Of a stretch of DNA of 34,899 nucleotides, positions 32,269 to 34,899 are shown one piece after another (position 1 is the stretch's first letter; every line of letters begins with the position of its first letter). The stretch comes from Oscillospiraceae bacterium (GTDB lineage Bacteria > Bacillota > Clostridia > Oscillospirales > Acutalibacteraceae), in NCBI GenBank assembly GCA_902791335.1, contig CADAVL010000005.1, positions 1-34,899 of the forward strand, in the 5' to 3' direction. The notes beneath the pieces are model-generated. The model saw nothing but the letters and a program-made list of their open reading frames with translations, was not told the origin of the DNA and searched no databases. Both the position numbers and the translations under genes were made by a program.

Positions 32269-32297
32269 TTGCAAAATACCGTCAAATGCAGTATAAT
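32269..32297 (+). promoter_or_regulatory. nrdD promoter
   Basis: TTGCAA and TATAAT are separated by 17 bp. The start would be near 32304, leaving a leader of about 65 nt. Confidence 0.75.
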
Positions 32298-32336
32298 AAA
32301 TCTCGCTTGAATTATACCGCTGTTTTTGCGGAAAAG

Positions 32337-32352
32337 ATACTATATATAGTTA
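32337..32352. promoter_or_regulatory. NrdR-box-like palindrome 3 next to the ribosome site
   Basis: ATACTATATATAGTTA contains the exact palindrome ACTATATATAGT and resembles an NrdR box, though its flanks deviate from ACAC...GTGT. It lies downstream of the promoter and four bases before the GAGGAGG ribosome site. Confidence 0.6.
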
Positions 32353-32370
32353 TTCGAGGAGGATATGGGT

Positions 32371-34548
32371 ATGAAGATCATCAAAAGAAGCGGCACGGAA
32401 GTTCCTTTTGACGCAAAAAAAATTGAAATTGCTATTGCAAAGGCAAATGAAAGCGTGGTTTCCAGCGAACGCATGACCCCCATTCAGATCAAAAGAATTG
32501 CGGAAGACGTGGAAAGCGCCGCCACCAATATCAACCGCTCTTTAAGCGTGGAGGAAATTCAGGATCTGGTGGAGGACCAGATCATGAATCAGCGCGCGTT
32601 TGCGGTTGCAAGAAGCTATATCACCTACCGCTACACCCGTGAGCTGGTGCGTAAATCCAACACCACCGACGAACAGATTCTTTCACTCATTGAGTGCAAC
32701 AACGAGGAAGTCAAGCAGGAAAATTCCAACAAAAACCCCACGGTCAACAGTGTTCAGCGCGATTACATGGCCGGTGAGGTCAGCAAAGATATTACGCGCC
32801 GTGTCCTGCTGCCGCGCGATATTGTGGAGGCGCACGACAACGGCCTGATCCACTTCCACGACGCCGACTATTTTGCCCAGCACATGCACAACTGCGATCT
32901 TGTAAACCTTGAAGATATGCTGCAAAACGGCACTGTAATTTCCGGCACCATGATCGAAAAGCCGCACAGCTTTTCCACCGCCTGCAACATTGCCACGCAG
33001 ATCATTGCTCAGGTGGCCTCCAGTCAGTACGGCGGCCAGTCCATCAGCCTGACGCATTTGGCGCCGTTTGTGGACATCAGCCGCAAAAAGATCACCAAAG
33101 AGGTCAAAGAGGAATTTTCGTCGGCCGGCTTTGAGCTGCCCGATGAAAAGCTTTCAAAAATTGTAGAGGAGCGTCTGCGCGAGGAAATTCGCCGCGGCGT
33201 TCAGACCATTCAGTATCAGGTCGTTACCTTAATGACCACCAACGGACAAGCGCCGTTTGTTACCGTGTTTATGTATTTGAACGAGGCCAAAAACGAGCAG
33301 GAAAAACGCGATCTTTCGGTGATTATTGAGGAAACTTTGCGCCAGCGTTATCAGGGCGTGAAAAATGAAAAGGGTGTTTGGATCACGCCGGCCTTTCCAA
33401 AGCTTATCTACGTTTTGGAGGAGGACAACATCCACGAGGACAGCCCGTATTACTATTTGACCAAGCTTGCCGCAAAATGCACCGCCAAGCGCATGGTGCC
33501 GGATTATATTTCCGAAAAGGTGATGCTTCAAAACAAAATTGACAAAAACGGCGAAGGACACTGCTACACCTGCATGGGTTGCCGCAGCTTCTTAACGCCT
33601 TATGTAGACGAAAACGGCAAGCCGAAATACTACGGCCGCTTTAACCAGGGCGTTGTTACGGTGAATCTTGTGGACATCGGTCTTTCCGCACAAAAGGATA
33701 TGGACGAGTTCTGGAAGATCTTTGACAAGCGCATGGAGCTGTGCCACCGCGCACTGCAATACCGTCATGAGCGCCTGACCGGCACACTTTCCGACGCGGC
33801 GCCGATTCTATGGCAGCACGGCGCACTGTTAAGACTCAAAAGTGGTGAAACCATTGACAAATATCTCCACGGCGGTTATTCCACCCTGTCGCTCGGCTAT
33901 GCCGGTCTTTGGGAGTGCGTTTACAGCATGATCGGCAAAAAACTTACCGAAAAAGAGGGTGAGAAATTCGGCCTTGAGATCATGAAAAAGCTCAACGAAT
34001 ACACGGCCAAGTGGAAAGCGGAGGAAAACATTGACTACAGTCTTTACGGCACGCCGCTGGAGAGCACGACTTATAAATTTGCAAAATGTCTGCAAAAGCG
34101 GTTTGGCATTGTAAAAGGTGTTACCGATAAAAACTACATCACCAACAGTTATCACATTCACGTTACCGAAAGGATCGACGCTTTTGACAAGCTGGCGCTT
34201 GAAGCAAAATTCCAGGCACTGTCGCCCGGCGGCGCAATTTCTTATGTGGAAGTGCCGAATATGCAGGACAATATTGAAGCGGTTTTAAGCGTGATGAAGT
34301 TTATTTACGACAACATCATGTACGCCGAGCTGAACACCAAGAGCGACTACTGCCAGGTGTGCGGCTATGACGGCGAGATCGAGATCAAAGAGGACGCGGA
34401 CGGCAAGCTGATCTGGAGATGCCCCAACTGCGGCAACACCGATCAGTCGAAAATGAACGTCGCCAGACGAACCTGTGGCTACATTGGCACGCAGTTCTGG
34501 AATCAGGGCAGAACGCACGAAATCAAGGAGCGCGTGTTGCACCTGTAA
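32371..34548 (+). CDS. nrdD: Anaerobic (class III) ribonucleoside-triphosphate reductase
   Basis: 725 aa from the second ATG, nine bases after GAGGAGG; the first ATG abuts the ribosome site. Residues about 1-92 are an ATP-cone (KIIKRSGTEVPFDAKKIEIAIAKAN), which gives allosteric dATP control. The catalytic barrel follows, including HFHDADYF and SGTMIEKPHSFSTACNIATQI. Near the C terminus are the zinc-binding cysteines Cys661/664 and Cys684/687, then the glycyl-radical site RRTCGYIGTQFWNQGR with Gly703 as the radical residue. It reduces NTPs to dNTPs without oxygen. The activase gene nrdG, which usually follows, is not within the 350 bp remaining. Confidence 0.97.
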   Translation: MKIIKRSGTEVPFDAKKIEIAIAKANESVVSSERMTPIQIKRIAEDVESAATNINRSLSVEEIQDLVEDQIMNQRAFAVARSYITYRYTRELVRKSNTTDEQILSLIECNNEEVKQENSNKNPTVNSVQRDYMAGEVSKDITRRVLLPRDIVEAHDNGLIHFHDADYFAQHMHNCDLVNLEDMLQNGTVISGTMIEKPHSFSTACNIATQIIAQVASSQYGGQSISLTHLAPFVDISRKKITKEVKEEFSSAGFELPDEKLSKIVEERLREEIRRGVQTIQYQVVTLMTTNGQAPFVTVFMYLNEAKNEQEKRDLSVIIEETLRQRYQGVKNEKGVWITPAFPKLIYVLEEDNIHEDSPYYYLTKLAAKCTAKRMVPDYISEKVMLQNKIDKNGEGHCYTCMGCRSFLTPYVDENGKPKYYGRFNQGVVTVNLVDIGLSAQKDMDEFWKIFDKRMELCHRALQYRHERLTGTLSDAAPILWQHGALLRLKSGETIDKYLHGGYSTLSLGYAGLWECVYSMIGKKLTEKEGEKFGLEIMKKLNEYTAKWKAEENIDYSLYGTPLESTTYKFAKCLQKRFGIVKGVTDKNYITNSYHIHVTERIDAFDKLALEAKFQALSPGGAISYVEVPNMQDNIEAVLSVMKFIYDNIMYAELNTKSDYCQVCGYDGEIEIKEDADGKLIWRCPNCGNTDQSKMNVARRTCGYIGTQFWNQGRTHEIKERVLHL

Positions 34549-34619
34549 GCAGAGGTGCGACGGATTCGATTTCGTCAGCCGAAAGGACAACGGCGTTCCT
34601 GCAAAAATTTTTAAGCGAA

Positions 34620-34664
34620 CAAAAGGCCGATCGCGCGTTTTATAAAATGCGCGGCCGGCCTTTG
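34620..34664 (+). terminator. nrdD terminator
   Basis: AAAAGGCCG-AT-CGCGCGTTTTA pairs with TAAAATGCGCGGCCGGCCTTT, a long GC-rich stem about 70 bp after the stop, followed by GTTGTG and then T7. Confidence 0.8.
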
Positions 34665-34820
34665 TTGTGTATTTTTTTGTAAATGAGGCGGTTTATGCGA
34701 CTCGGGTTTTAATGTTCGGGAAACCATCAATATTTTAAAGGTTGAAAATGCCGAAACAAGAAGTTCGCAGCGAGTTGCCCCCTTTTTTGATCCTGCCGGC
34801 AGCCCGTCGCCCGCGCAAAA
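34665..34820. other. Intergenic sequence downstream of nrdD
   Basis: No gene is supported. A 36-codon frame (34748-34858) has a weak AAAGG site but runs through the following hairpin. No repeat or regulatory site was recognised. Confidence 0.35.
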
Positions 34821-34836
34821 CGACCGTGCCGCAAGT

Positions 34837-34880
34837 TTTGCGGCGCGGTCGTTTTAAAAAACAAGCGGAAAGCTTGTTTT
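34837..34880. terminator. Hairpins at the right edge, probably terminators
   Basis: AAAACGACCG-TGCCGCAA pairs with TTGCGGCGCGGTCGTTTT around a short loop (from about 34818). A second stem, AAAACAAGC-GGAAA-GCTTGTTTTTT, follows at about 34857-34880. T and A tracts flank both, so they may work in either direction between nrdD and a gene beyond the window. Confidence 0.55.
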
Positions 34881-34899
34881 TTCGCCGTTTTCGGCGGCG

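Noticed and set aside
34748-34858. 36-codon small open frame after nrdD
   Set aside because: Weak AAAGG site only, and the C-terminal part is encoded by a terminator-like hairpin.

Overview
The window looks like a chromosomal segment of an anaerobic, spore-forming-lineage member of the Clostridia, probably an uncultured gut or rumen Oscillospiraceae/Ruminococcaceae relative. This rests on gene content: a secreted dockerin-bearing carbohydrate esterase, a SpoVB-type flippase beside a LysM-GH18 protein, an anaerobic class III ribonucleotide reductase, two ECF-type vitamin S components, and an oxidative half-TCA operon that starts with a Re-citrate-synthase-like enzyme. Shine-Dalgarno sites are strong (AAAGGAGG type) and several promoters match the sigma-A consensus with exact 17-bp spacers. 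No rRNA, tRNA, CRISPR array, transposase or phage gene was seen.

Layout. 1-3000: a minus-strand secreted CE2/SGNH esterase with an internal dockerin. 3.4-7.8 kb: rarA (minus) divergent from a spoVB-like flippase and LysM-GH18 pair. 8.3-9.0 kb: a small SLOG-like protein divergent from a ribbon-helix-helix protein. 9.4-14.9 kb: a minus-strand group gtrA - tetR - MMPL transporter - secreted heptad-repeat partner, with a palindrome before the transporter. 15.7-20.8 kb: the tight operon Re-citrate synthase - FadR-type regulator - aconitase - isocitrate dehydrogenase, which would make 2-oxoglutarate for glutamate synthesis. 21.8-25.3 kb: a GH2 glycosidase divergent from an AraC regulator. 25.5-25.8 kb: a MATE gene remnant. 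26.5-28.5 kb: folT behind a recognisable THF riboswitch, and an LCP-like membrane-anchored protein. 28.8-32 kb: trpS, holB, bioY. 32.1-34.6 kb: nrdD with three NrdR-box-like palindromes.

The most unusual content is not protein-coding. At least eight intergenic sites hold 120-240 bp inverted-repeat elements whose long outer arms enclose several smaller hairpins, most often three, giving a cloverleaf or four-way-junction shape. They lie at 3145-3316, 7998-8224, 15139-15268, 15398-15519, 20999-21156, 21312-21496, 26104-26341 and 27571-27732. A degenerate ninth may lie at 31141-31291. Some copies share sequence (15139/20999 and 21312/26104) while their hairpin stems differ but still pair. This suggests a dispersed family kept for its structure, either mobile or RNA-level. 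I do not recognise it as a named family.
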